A stretch of DNA of 38,727 bases from Bacteroidales bacterium (GTDB taxonomy: Bacteria; Bacteroidota; Bacteroidia; Bacteroidales; Muribaculaceae): contig CAADVV010000392.1 in the NCBI GenBank assembly GCA_900752535.1, forward strand, positions 1 through 38,727. The letters are read 5' to 3'. The notes under the pieces are model-generated. The model did not search any database. It was not told where the DNA came from and saw nothing but the letters and a program-made list of their open reading frames with translations. Shown piece by piece: positions 1-6,708 of this stretch. Positions within the stretch are counted from its first letter, which is position 1. The number at the start of each line of letters is the position of its first letter. Position numbers and translations under genes: made by a program.

Positions 1-630
1 GCGCTTGGGGTCCGCCTGTTTATGCGCGACGCCGACGCAGCGCTCAATATGATCCCCAAAATCCCCCTCCCCCGGCCCCCCCCCAGCCATAATGGCCGTC
101 ACAAAGCCGTATTTTCTGAGGATCACAAGAGTGTCACCCTCGACGACCGGACGTTCAGCCTGCCGATTGACACTGACCGCAAGGTTAACTCGGTCAGCGC
201 ATATGTGACGGACGCCGGTGTCTGTGTCTGTGAAATCTCCGATGACAAATGGGACTGGAAAACATATGCGATTGCTGACGGCAAGCTATATGGCTATAAC
301 GCCTCGACTGACTATTTTGACCTGTCAACAAATCGTCTGCGACCGATATCATCCTCGGGTCGCAGTGGTGAGCCGCGTCAGATGGAGGGAAATAACCTGC
401 GTTGGAACGACCAGACCTCAAAACTGGACAATGGTTTCGTCATCACCCTGAACGACAGCTCAGGCCGACATATGTTCATGTCTGACTGGAAATATGACTA
501 TGTCATGATTGATGACAAGCGTTTCGGCGACTGTGCTCCGATAAACGCCTTCTATGACGCCTCGGCCAACGCTTTCGGATGGGTCACCATCGAGGGACGT
601 CAGCTTGTCCTGAATACCTACAGACTGTGA
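1..630 (+). CDS. hypothetical protein, open at the window's left edge
   Basis: The reading frame is open back to base 1, so the true start may lie outside the window. The first ATG inside is at 22. About 202 residues are visible, ending in a TGA at 628-630. I recognise no family. The middle is rich in aromatic and acidic residues with short repeated strand-like segments (for example WDWKTYAIADGKLYGY), which would suit a beta-rich fold. No membrane segment is visible. Its stop overlaps the GTG start of the next gene in a GTGA arrangement, so the two are probably translationally coupled and act together. A run of nine C (76-84) lies inside the frame and could hide a sequencing indel or slippage, so the N-terminal 25 residues are least certain. 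Confidence 0.55.
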   Translation, partial: ALGVRLFMRDADAALNMIPKIPLPRPPPSHNGRHKAVFSEDHKSVTLDDRTFSLPIDTDRKVNSVSAYVTDAGVCVCEISDDKWDWKTYAIADGKLYGYNASTDYFDLSTNRLRPISSSGRSGEPRQMEGNNLRWNDQTSKLDNGFVITLNDSSGRHMFMSDWKYDYVMIDDKRFGDCAPINAFYDASANAFGWVTIEGRQLVLNTYRL

Positions 631-1292
631 GCGCCGCTCTGTCGCTGATATGCCTCGCCGCGTCATATCTGACGGTATACGCCGATAACGCACGTGAGGC
701 CACCGACTTCTTTGACGCCAACCGCGAGACCATAGCAACGGGACTCGCGCCGCTGGCGCCGGCTGACCGCGATGTGGCTCTGGCCGTCGTGGCTCCCGAG
801 GCCAGCTGCTACTCGGCTGTGTGTGACTTTGTTGAGCTGCGGACGCTGTTTGTCATGTATGTCAATACGGGTGTCTCTGACTTCAGTGTCGGCCACTTCC
901 AGATGAAGCCGAGCTTTGTCGAAGACCTCGAACGGCGAGTCAGCTGTTCTGCAGAATTGCGTAAAGTCTATGGCGACATTCTGCCCCGGGGCGACAGCGA
1001 GCGCGCACGACGCCGATGGCGGCTCGAAAAACTCTCCACTCTCGAGGGCGAGCTGCGCTATCTGTGTGTCTTCATGACCATTGCGAAGTCGAAAACCGCC
1101 GGGAGGAAATTCTCGTCAGAAACCGACCGCGTCAGGTATATCGCAACGCTATATAATGCCGGTCTGGGGCAGTCGCCCGACGGCGTCAGGCAGCACCTTA
1201 AAGAGCGCCGTTTCCCGAAATATCTGAAGACACATAACTACGGTGACGTGGCCGCCGAATTCTATTTGCTGTTGTCTAAGCGTCGCCGGTGA
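627..1292 (+). CDS. lysozyme-fold, lytic transglycosylase-like protein
   Basis: I start this 221-residue protein at GTG 627, which overlaps the upstream stop by four bases and gives a hydrophobic N-terminus (LSLICLAASYLTVYADN) that looks like a signal peptide. The soluble transglycosylase pattern is visible in order: a glutamate in VVAPEASCY that would be the catalytic acid, the glycine-phenylalanine-glutamine segment VGHFQMKPSF, and YNAG near the C-terminus. These suggest a periplasmic enzyme that cleaves the peptidoglycan glycan strand. The surrounding residues are divergent and the domain is short, so a non-enzymatic relative is possible. It is coupled to the unknown gene before it and followed by about 250 bases before pckA. 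Confidence 0.55.
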   Translation: MSAALSLICLAASYLTVYADNAREATDFFDANRETIATGLAPLAPADRDVALAVVAPEASCYSAVCDFVELRTLFVMYVNTGVSDFSVGHFQMKPSFVEDLERRVSCSAELRKVYGDILPRGDSERARRRWRLEKLSTLEGELRYLCVFMTIAKSKTAGRKFSSETDRVRYIATLYNAGLGQSPDGVRQHLKERRFPKYLKTHNYGDVAAEFYLLLSKRRR

Positions 1293-1310
1293 CGGCGAAT
1301 GGAACTGGCT

Positions 1311-1332
1311 TAATGTTAGTTTATTAACATTA
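1311..1332. promoter_or_regulatory. inverted repeat upstream of pckA
   Basis: TAATGTTA at 1311-1318 is perfectly repeated as TAACATTA at 1325-1332 with a six-base spacer. It sits about 150 bases upstream of the pckA -7 box and just after the preceding gene. It is AT-rich without a T-run, so it looks more like a protein-binding palindrome than a terminator. Control of pckA is inference from position. Confidence 0.3.
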
Positions 1333-1481
1333 TTTGGCATAAAGAGTGCGAACCGCAACGTCTTAGCGGGTGTTGTGAATTTAGAAAGACTGCGCGGTGG
1401 GCGTTTTAACACGGAGATGTAAAAAATTATTAATACGGAAAAATTTCCATAATAAATCAACCGCCTCTGAAAAAAAACAGC

Positions 1482-1489
1482 TAACTTTG
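1482..1489 (+). promoter_or_regulatory. Bacteroidetes -7 box of pckA
   Basis: TAACTTTG matches the Bacteroidetes sigma-ABfr -7 consensus TAnnTTTG and is followed by a leader of roughly 45 bases to the pckA ATG. An A-rich stretch (AAAAAAAACAGC) precedes it; a good -33 TTTG is not obvious. Confidence 0.6.
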
Positions 1490-1542
1490 CGGTCACTAAG
1501 GAGAAAGACAATAACCAAAATAGAACATAATATTTTAACCCA

Positions 1543-3147
1543 ATGAGTACAATTGACTTAGCCCAGTATGGCATCAAGGATGCCAAGGTGATCCACAATC
1601 CTTCCTACGACGAGCTCTTCAAAGACGAGCTCAACCCCAACCTGACCGGTTACGAAAAAGGTCAGCTCACAGACCTCGGCGCTGTCAACGTGATGACCGG
1701 TATCTACACCGGCCGTTCGCCCAAAGACAAATTCTTTGTTAAAGACCACACTTCGGAAAACACCATCTGGTGGACAACCGAAGGCTATAAAAACGATAAC
1801 AAGCCCATCACTCCCGCAACATGGGATGCCCTCAAAGCCATTGCTGACAAAGAGCTCTCAGACAAAACCCTCTATGTTGTAGACGCATTCTGCGGCGCCA
1901 ACAAAGACACCCGTCTGGCCGTTCGTTTCGTCATGGAAGTGGCATGGCAGGCTCACTTCGTTACCAACATGTTTATCCGCCCCACAGCTGAAGAACTTGC
2001 TGACTTCAAACCCGATTTTGTTGTCCTCAACGCTTCGAAAGCCAAAGTTGAGAACTGGAAAGAGCTCGGCATCAACTCAGAGACTTGTGTTGCCTTTAAC
2101 CTGACCGAGCGCATGCAGCTCATCATCAACACCTGGTATGGCGGCGAGATGAAGAAGGGCATGTTCTCAATCATGAACTACTACAACCCCCTGCGCGGCA
2201 TCGCCTCGATGCACTGCTCGGCCAACACCGACCTCAACGGCCAGAACACAGCCATCTTCTTCGGTCTTTCGGGCACAGGTAAGACAACCCTCTCAACCGA
2301 CCCCAAACGTCTGCTCATCGGCGACGACGAACACGGCTGGGACGACAACGGTGTTTTCAACTACGAAGGCGGCTGCTATGCAAAGGTCATCAACCTGGAT
2401 AAAGAGAGCGAGCCTGATATCTACAACGCCATCACCCGCGACGCCCTCCTTGAGAACGTTACTGTAGACAAAGACGGTCACATCGACTTCGCCGACAAGA
2501 GCGTGACAGAGAACACTCGCGTCAGCTACCCCATCAACCACATCAAGAACATTGTGGTTCCCTCGAAGGGTCCGGCTGCCAAGAACGTAATCTTCCTCTC
2601 GGCCGACGCCTTCGGTGTGTTGCCTCCCGTATCGATCCTCAACGCCGAGCAGACAAAATATTACTTCCTGAGCGGCTTCACCAGCAAGCTCGCCGGCACA
2701 GAGCGTGGCATCACCGAGCCGACCCCGACATTCTCGGCTTGCTTCGGCGCAGCCTTCCTGAGCCTGCATCCCACCAAATATGCCGAAGAGCTCGTTAAGC
2801 GCATGCAGCAGAGTGGTGCCAAGGCTTATCTGGTCAACACCGGTTGGAACGGCACAGGCAAACGTATCTCAATCCGTGACACCCGCGGCATCATCGACAA
2901 TATCCTCGACGGTGCCATACTGAAGGCTCCCACCAAAGAGATACCCATCTTCGACTTCGTGGTGCCCACCGAGCTCCCCGGCGTAGATCCCAAAATCCTC
3001 GACCCCCGCGACACCTACGCAGACGCTCAGGAATGGTACACCAAAGCCAACAAGCTCGCCCACATGTTTGTGGATAACTTCAAGAAATTTGAAGACAACC
3101 CCGCCGGTAAGGCTCTCGTAGCTGCCGGTCCCCACCCTCAGGACTAA
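1543..3147 (+). CDS. pckA: phosphoenolpyruvate carboxykinase (ATP)
   Basis: This 534-residue protein has the full length and signature of the ATP-dependent PEP carboxykinase family, which interconverts oxaloacetate plus ATP and PEP plus CO2. In gut Bacteroidales it supports both gluconeogenesis and CO2 fixation towards succinate. The kinase P-loop GLSGTGKTTLS lies at about residues 241-251, followed by the metal and nucleotide segment LIGDDEHGW near 262. An N-terminal TGRSPKDKF segment (substrate site) and a C-terminal RISIRDTRGIID segment are also typical. The start is the first ATG after an A-rich leader. The gene stands alone between its own promoter and a strong terminator and belongs to the chromosomal core, outside the ICE. 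Confidence 0.98.
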   Translation: MSTIDLAQYGIKDAKVIHNPSYDELFKDELNPNLTGYEKGQLTDLGAVNVMTGIYTGRSPKDKFFVKDHTSENTIWWTTEGYKNDNKPITPATWDALKAIADKELSDKTLYVVDAFCGANKDTRLAVRFVMEVAWQAHFVTNMFIRPTAEELADFKPDFVVLNASKAKVENWKELGINSETCVAFNLTERMQLIINTWYGGEMKKGMFSIMNYYNPLRGIASMHCSANTDLNGQNTAIFFGLSGTGKTTLSTDPKRLLIGDDEHGWDDNGVFNYEGGCYAKVINLDKESEPDIYNAITRDALLENVTVDKDGHIDFADKSVTENTRVSYPINHIKNIVVPSKGPAAKNVIFLSADAFGVLPPVSILNAEQTKYYFLSGFTSKLAGTERGITEPTPTFSACFGAAFLSLHPTKYAEELVKRMQQSGAKAYLVNTGWNGTGKRISIRDTRGIIDNILDGAILKAPTKEIPIFDFVVPTELPGVDPKILDPRDTYADAQEWYTKANKLAHMFVDNFKKFEDNPAGKALVAAGPHPQD

Positions 3148-3178
3148 TAACCTCCACTCCAACAGCGAGATAAATACC

Positions 3179-3214
3179 AAAAGCCGCCGGGCTCAATGTC
3201 CGGCGGCTTTTTAT
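3179..3214 (+). terminator. rho-independent terminator of pckA
   Basis: AAGCCGCCGG (3181-3190) pairs perfectly with CCGGCGGCTT (3200-3209) around a nine-base loop and is followed by T residues, 33 bases after the pckA stop. Confidence 0.92.
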
Positions 3215-3304
3215 GTTTAATGGGAGCCTCAGACAGTCTGCATTGAATTGTAATTTTTTAACTCACAAAACGGCAATAGCGGTTGGATGTATGGAGAAAA
3301 TGAC

Positions 3305-3312
3305 TACTTTTG
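3305..3312 (+). promoter_or_regulatory. -7 box of the DUF2795 gene
   Basis: TACTTTTG fits TAnnTTTG and lies 41 bases before the start codon at 3354. The stretch between the pckA terminator and this box contains no gene. Confidence 0.5.
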
Positions 3313-3353
3313 CGTCACTTTTATAAAATGCAACAACTAAAAATCGCACACAT

Positions 3354-3575
3354 ATGTATTGGACACTTGAATTGGCCTCGAAACTGGAAGATGCGCCCTG
3401 GCCTGCAACAAAAGACGAGCTCATTGACTACGCCATGCGCTCCGGCGCTCCCCTTGAAGTGATTGAGAACCTCCAGGAGATAGAAGACGAAGGCGACACC
3501 TATGAATCAATCGAAGATATCTGGCCTGACTACCCTTCCAAAGAGGACTTTTTCTTCAACGAGGACGAGTATTAA
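3354..3575 (+). CDS. DUF2795 domain small acidic protein
   Basis: A 73-residue protein that matches my recollection of the highly conserved Bacteroidetes DUF2795 proteins. It opens with MYWTLELASKLEDAPWPAT, then has DELIDYAMRSGAPLEVIENL and an acidic, aromatic tail. The function of the family is unknown. The SAP-like helical pattern (LIDYA..SGAP..VIENL) might bind nucleic acid or protein, but that is inference. It has its own promoter and is the last chromosomal gene before the integrase, so the ICE junction lies just after it (about 3580-3780). Confidence 0.88.
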   Translation: MYWTLELASKLEDAPWPATKDELIDYAMRSGAPLEVIENLQEIEDEGDTYESIEDIWPDYPSKEDFFFNEDEY

Positions 3576-3604
3576 GACTCAAATTTACACGCAACATACT
3601 GATT

Positions 3605-3645
3605 ACCAGCCATATAAGCAATTAGAATTTGTTTGTATGGCTGGT
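3605..3645. repeat. 10-bp inverted repeat after DUF2795, near the ICE end
   Basis: ACCAGCCATA (3605-3614) is perfectly complementary to TATGGCTGGT (3636-3645), followed by GTTTTATGG. It could terminate the DUF2795 transcript, or be part of the attachment region of the adjacent integrase. The spacer is long (21 bases) and contains the first of the integrase-proximal direct repeats. Confidence 0.45.
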
Positions 3646-3774
3646 GTTTTATGGTCTAAAATAGCCGAATTTGTTTGTGTAAAACACAACATTTGCCCCG
3701 ATTTTTCCGTTTTTGTTTGTATATAATTCACTACCTTTGCAGACATGTGGGAATATCGTAAAAATACAAACAAA
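3628..3774. repeat. regularly spaced TTTGTTTGT repeats beside the integrase (candidate arm-type sites)
   Basis: TTTGTTTGT(A/G)T occurs in direct orientation at 3628, 3670 and 3712, exactly 42 bases apart each time. The first two copies also share a preceding GAA. A fourth copy lies inverted as ATACAAACAAA at 3764-3774, ten bases before the integrase start. Tyrosine integrases of the lambda and IntDOT type use short repeated arm sites flanking a core, so these are candidates. A role as binding sites for an autoregulator of the integrase promoter, which lies between copies three and four, is equally possible. Confidence 0.5.
3732..3739 (+). promoter_or_regulatory. -7 box of the integrase promoter
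   Basis: TACCTTTG fits TAnnTTTG and lies 45 bases before the integrase ATG. The ten bases CTACCTTTGC also differ by one base from the GTAnnTTTGC core described for CTnDOT sites, but every promoter of this type resembles that core. Confidence 0.55.
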
Positions 3775-3783
3775 TAACGGCCT

Positions 3784-5139
3784 ATGGGAAGGACAAAGAG
3801 ATTATACCCATTAGGGAAATACCGTCTCAGGACACCAAAAAATCCGGATAAGAACAAGGCTTATCCGGTGGACATAGAATATACTTGGAACCGTAAGGTG
3901 ATCCGACGCACTACCAATATCTTCGTGAAGATTGCAGACTGGAACCAGAATCTTCACGCCGGGCGCGGTGGTGTTCGCCCATCCTACGGCTCGGAGTCCA
4001 AGCGCATCAACAGTGTATTACTTGCCAGAGTAGAAAGGACAGATTCTTTACTTGCCGAATTTGCCCAAAACAATCCGCATCAAATAACGGAAGAAGTCAT
4101 AGATGGCTTCCTTCTTGAAAAGCCTGTTGCCGTAAGGAAAGATAACGGTAAGGACTTTGTTGAGTTCGTTACTGACAGGCTGGATTCCGAATATTCCCGA
4201 AACCGTATCGGCCGTAGTCGCTATGAAAACGGGAAAAGCGGCATGAATATGTTTAAGGAGTTCCTGCGTTCAAAAGAACGTGGAACATATAAATCCGATG
4301 GAATCTATCTTGGAGAGATTTCTATTGAGCTGCTTGAAGAATATATAGAATGGCGTCGTGAAATAAAACAGAATAGCGACCACACCATCAACCATGCTCT
4401 GACCCCTATTCTCAAAGCCTGTGCTTATGCCGCAGAACTACATATAATAGATGCGGCATTAAATGCGAGAATACAAGACATGCGTATTGCAGTCAAGCCT
4501 AATCTATCCGGTGATGAGTCTTCTTATGATGGCAAGAGCCTTTCGCAAGAAGAATTGGCAAAGTTGATAGAATACTACCATCATTGTAAGGAACCCCGTC
4601 GTAAGGAATATATCGAAATGTTTCTTTTCGCCTTTCACGCTTGCGGTCTTCGAGTCGTAGATATTATGACGCTTCAATGGACTAATGTCGATTTGAAGAA
4701 AAAAGAATTAAGAAAGGTCATGATTAAGACAGGGAAACGCCATATAATTCCGTTGTCTGACCCGGCTATTGAATTACTTGAAGCATGGAAAGAGAAAAAC
4801 GGGGATTCCAAATTTGTATTCAACCTTGTAAAAGAGAATCTGGATATAGATGATGATGAGGCATTATATAAAGTCAGAAATACGGCGACAAGAAGTATTA
4901 ACCAGTCCTTGACTGTTGTGGGAGAGGAACTGGAGCTTAGTTTCCCGCTGACTATGCACGTTGCGAGACATACATTCGCCGTTTATGCCTTGAATGAAGG
5001 CCTTTCTATGTCTGTTGTCAGCCGTCTTCTCGGTCATGGAAGCACAGATATAACGGAGAAAGTGTATGCTCGTTTTCTTCCTGAAACTTTGTCCACTGAA
5101 CTTAACAGACTTTCTGGTTTATCCTCGTTTAGATTATAA
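3784..5139 (+). CDS. tyrosine recombinase (ICE integrase)
   Basis: A 451-residue site-specific integrase. The N-terminal third (about 1-110) is the arm-binding and phage-integrase-SAM type region common in Bacteroidetes, residues about 120-230 form the core-binding domain, and the C-terminal catalytic domain carries Arg290 (CGLRVVD), a lysine in KTGKRH, His392-x-x-Arg395 (HVAR), His418 (LGHGS) and the nucleophile Tyr428 (VYARF). It should catalyse integration and excision of the element through a Holliday intermediate. It sits at the element edge next to repeated arm-like sites, reads inward, and ends at a bidirectional terminator. The order and orientation resemble CTnDOT-type ICEs. Confidence 0.95.
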   Translation: MGRTKRLYPLGKYRLRTPKNPDKNKAYPVDIEYTWNRKVIRRTTNIFVKIADWNQNLHAGRGGVRPSYGSESKRINSVLLARVERTDSLLAEFAQNNPHQITEEVIDGFLLEKPVAVRKDNGKDFVEFVTDRLDSEYSRNRIGRSRYENGKSGMNMFKEFLRSKERGTYKSDGIYLGEISIELLEEYIEWRREIKQNSDHTINHALTPILKACAYAAELHIIDAALNARIQDMRIAVKPNLSGDESSYDGKSLSQEELAKLIEYYHHCKEPRRKEYIEMFLFAFHACGLRVVDIMTLQWTNVDLKKKELRKVMIKTGKRHIIPLSDPAIELLEAWKEKNGDSKFVFNLVKENLDIDDDEALYKVRNTATRSINQSLTVVGEELELSFPLTMHVARHTFAVYALNEGLSMSVVSRLLGHGSTDITEKVYARFLPETLSTELNRLSGLSSFRL

Positions 5140-5154
5140 ACATATTATTATCCA

Positions 5155-5195
5155 TAAAAAAACAGTTGACCCGATTGTGAGTCAACTGTTTTTTA
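5155..5195. terminator. bidirectional terminator between integrase and HTH gene
   Basis: AACAGTTGAC (5161-5170) pairs perfectly with GTCAACTGTT (5181-5190). The stem is flanked by A-runs on the left and T-runs on the right, so it can stop the two convergent transcripts. Confidence 0.93.
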
Positions 5196-5196
5196 T

Positions 5197-5496
5197 TTAT
5201 ACGGAAGATAATGGAGTGGCAAAAGCCTCATAATGGAACCGACTGAGAAAAAGATCCACATCGGATTGAGAGTACCAGTATTTGTCTCCGCATCTGGAAT
5301 ATCCAAGAAATCCTTTATCACGGAGCATTTTAAGATACTTATGTTTGATATTGAGTAATTCCATTATCGCCTGATTATCATACACCCTATTTTTAAGAGA
5401 GTTTTCACAGGGTTTTCCTTGTTTTTCGAGGATTGAGAGTATTCTGTTTAGAATATCTCTATCAGTCGATTCTCCGTTTTGCTTTGCCATAGGCAT
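5197..5496 (-). CDS. small helix-turn-helix, excisionase-like protein
   Basis: A 99-residue basic protein. Residues about 40-90 form a winged-helix/MerR-like HTH of the excisionase kind: YDNQAIMELLNIKHKYLKML is the HTH, and YWYSQSDVDLFLSR is the helix that usually closes the domain. The first 35 residues are probably a short coil. In CTnDOT-type elements, such proteins (Xis2c, Xis2d) bend DNA to direct excision, and that is the likely role here. It is transcribed towards the integrase. Either ATG at 5496 or the one six bases inside (MAKQNG) could start it. A plain transcriptional regulator is the alternative. Confidence 0.75.
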   Translation of the reverse strand: MPMAKQNGESTDRDILNRILSILEKQGKPCENSLKNRVYDNQAIMELLNIKHKYLKMLRDKGFLGYSRCGDKYWYSQSDVDLFLSRFHYEAFATPLSSV

Positions 5497-6120
5497 CTCT
5501 TTGGTATGTCAAATACGGAAACGTAAATTTATTGCTTTTCGAGGGTGTATCTGCCCATTGTGGTAATATAGAATCACCACGGATTGTGTATGTTCTTTTC
5601 ATCTTTTAACGGAATTAGTGGGTGACTTGACCGAATACAGAGAGGGTGGCCCACATTCCGGACTGCGGGTCGCCGGTATCTATATTTCGGCTGGGATTTT
5701 GAGTAAAGCGTATGAGGCATTCGCCTGTCTTATGCTTTGAACGTGTAACCATTTATAGGTTGAAAAAGATTGCTGTCTGTCAGCGTGTTCCCGATATTTC
5801 AATGAAGTTTCCCAACATTTCCCAACTTGGAAAATTGTCGGAAACAATCAGCCATATTCCGGTTGTTTCTATATCGAATCCGATACGGTGCCGGGCTTTC
5901 CCCATGACAACCGATTGGGCATTTTCAGGATATAAGTCATGACATTTCCTGATAGACCCTTAATATCGCCTAATTGGATTTATCCCTGAATTTTTTAGCG
6001 GCACACACCGTCATGCCAATCCGCTGTAACGGACTGGCGGACTGACCCCTATGCTCTGTCAAAAGGAGTATGGATAGCCACAACTAAATCTTAACGTGTC
6101 TTAAAAAAACAGGGAACTAC

Positions 6121-6136
6121 CTGAGGAATACCTCAG
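6121..6136. promoter_or_regulatory. palindromic operator candidate upstream of the ICE operon
   Basis: CTGAGGAATACCTCAG is a perfect inverted repeat of six bases with a four-base centre. It ends 19 bases before the -7 box, so it overlaps the -33 region. That is where an activator would bind. In CTnDOT, RteC activates the excision operon by binding inverted repeats upstream of its promoter, and this window has an rteC gene, so RteC is the prime candidate. Confidence 0.45.
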
Positions 6137-6155
6137 CAGGGTTTCGGCTTATGGC

Positions 6156-6163
6156 GAACTTTG
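6156..6163 (+). promoter_or_regulatory. imperfect -7 box of the ICE operon
   Basis: GAACTTTG differs from TAnnTTTG at the first base and is followed 29 bases later by the first ATG of the operon. A weak box next to a palindrome suits an activator-dependent promoter. Confidence 0.4.
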
Positions 6164-6191
6164 CGGCATAACATTAAATCCGAAAAAGAAT

Positions 6192-6308
6192 ATGAAAACA
6201 AAAATGTTCAATTCCATCGCCGAGACAATCCGCGAGTATAAGGCCAGACTGATGATGAAAATCTTTTTCCGTATGATGAACCACCTTTACAAAAATCGCG
6301 GGCAATGA
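6192..6308 (+). CDS. 38-residue microprotein coupled to the HTH gene
   Basis: ATG 6192 follows an A-rich leader and opens a 38-codon frame (MKTKMFNSIAETIREYKARL at the start). Its TGA overlaps the next ATG as ATGA, so the two are probably translationally coupled. The peptide is basic, methionine-rich and mostly helical, with an amphipathic stretch that could contact membrane or DNA. I do not recognise a family. It may be a real small protein or mainly a leader frame that sets translation of the downstream regulator. Confidence 0.5.
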   Translation: MKTKMFNSIAETIREYKARLMMKIFFRMMNHLYKNRGQ

Positions 6309-6634
6309 GAACGGAGGAATACTCGACACTTGTCCGGCTCATCCGTGAGCTGGCATCGGAGGTCAGGAATGTCAAGACGGGTCTTGACAGCAAGATTGAC
6401 CATGTGGCGAAAAAGGTTACGGAGGCTTTTCAGGGCTTCGGCATCCTTGACCCGGAGGAAGAAACGTGGACGGAACAGCAGGTCTGCGAAAGATACCATG
6501 TTTCAAGACGCACGATGTACGAATATCGCAAATGTGGCATGATTGCCTATATCAAGACCGGCTCCGGCAAGAACTGCAAGGTGAAATATCGCAAAGCCGA
6601 CGTGATAGAATTATTCTCCGTGCAGAACGCATGA
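6305..6634 (+). CDS. helix-turn-helix DNA-binding protein, Xis2d-like
   Basis: A 109-residue protein. Residues 1-45 are predicted coil (LVRLIRELASEVRNVKTGLDSKIDHVAKK) that may mediate dimerisation. Residues 53-105 form an excisionase-type HTH: WTEQQVCERYHVSRRTMYEYRKCGMIAYIKTG, then VKYRKADVIELF. This is the same domain as in the minus-strand protein at 5197-5496. As the first full gene of the operon leading to the DUF3945 and Exc-like proteins, its place matches the recombination directionality factors of CTnDOT-like excision operons. Binding near the attachment site is inference. Confidence 0.8.
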   Translation: MRTEEYSTLVRLIRELASEVRNVKTGLDSKIDHVAKKVTEAFQGFGILDPEEETWTEQQVCERYHVSRRTMYEYRKCGMIAYIKTGSGKNCKVKYRKADVIELFSVQNA

Positions 6635-6708
6635 CACACCTACAACACAAAATAATCCCGCGTCACTTCGGTGGCGCAAGTATCAAACCCCAAAACACTT
6701 TTTAATTT

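Larger units (their letters stand above)
5497..6191. other. 695-base intergenic control region of the ICE
   Basis: I see no convincing gene here; the one open frame (5712-5942) lacks protein-like composition and a start signal. Structure that can be seen: an imperfect hairpin, GCCAATCCG (6015-6023) with CGGACTGGC (6030-6038); the palindrome at 6121-6136; and the promoter box at 6156-6163. Position between an excisionase-like gene and the ICE operon suits an attachment, transfer-origin or regulatory region, but I cannot assign one. Confidence 0.4.

Noticed and set aside
3628..3722. CRISPR-like array from regularly spaced repeats near the integrase
   Set aside because: Only three 11-base repeats, no cas genes and spacers that are shared context of an integrase end. 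Arm-type sites are the better reading.
3731..3740. CTACCTTTGC as the attachment core of the element
   Set aside because: It resembles the CTnDOT core, but it is also the standard promoter -7 box, seen many times in this window (for example 1481-1490). Without the other element end it cannot be called an attachment site.
5712..5942. 76-codon plus-strand frame in the ICE control region
   Set aside because: It has no promoter or leader, no family resemblance and a composition like the surrounding non-coding DNA.
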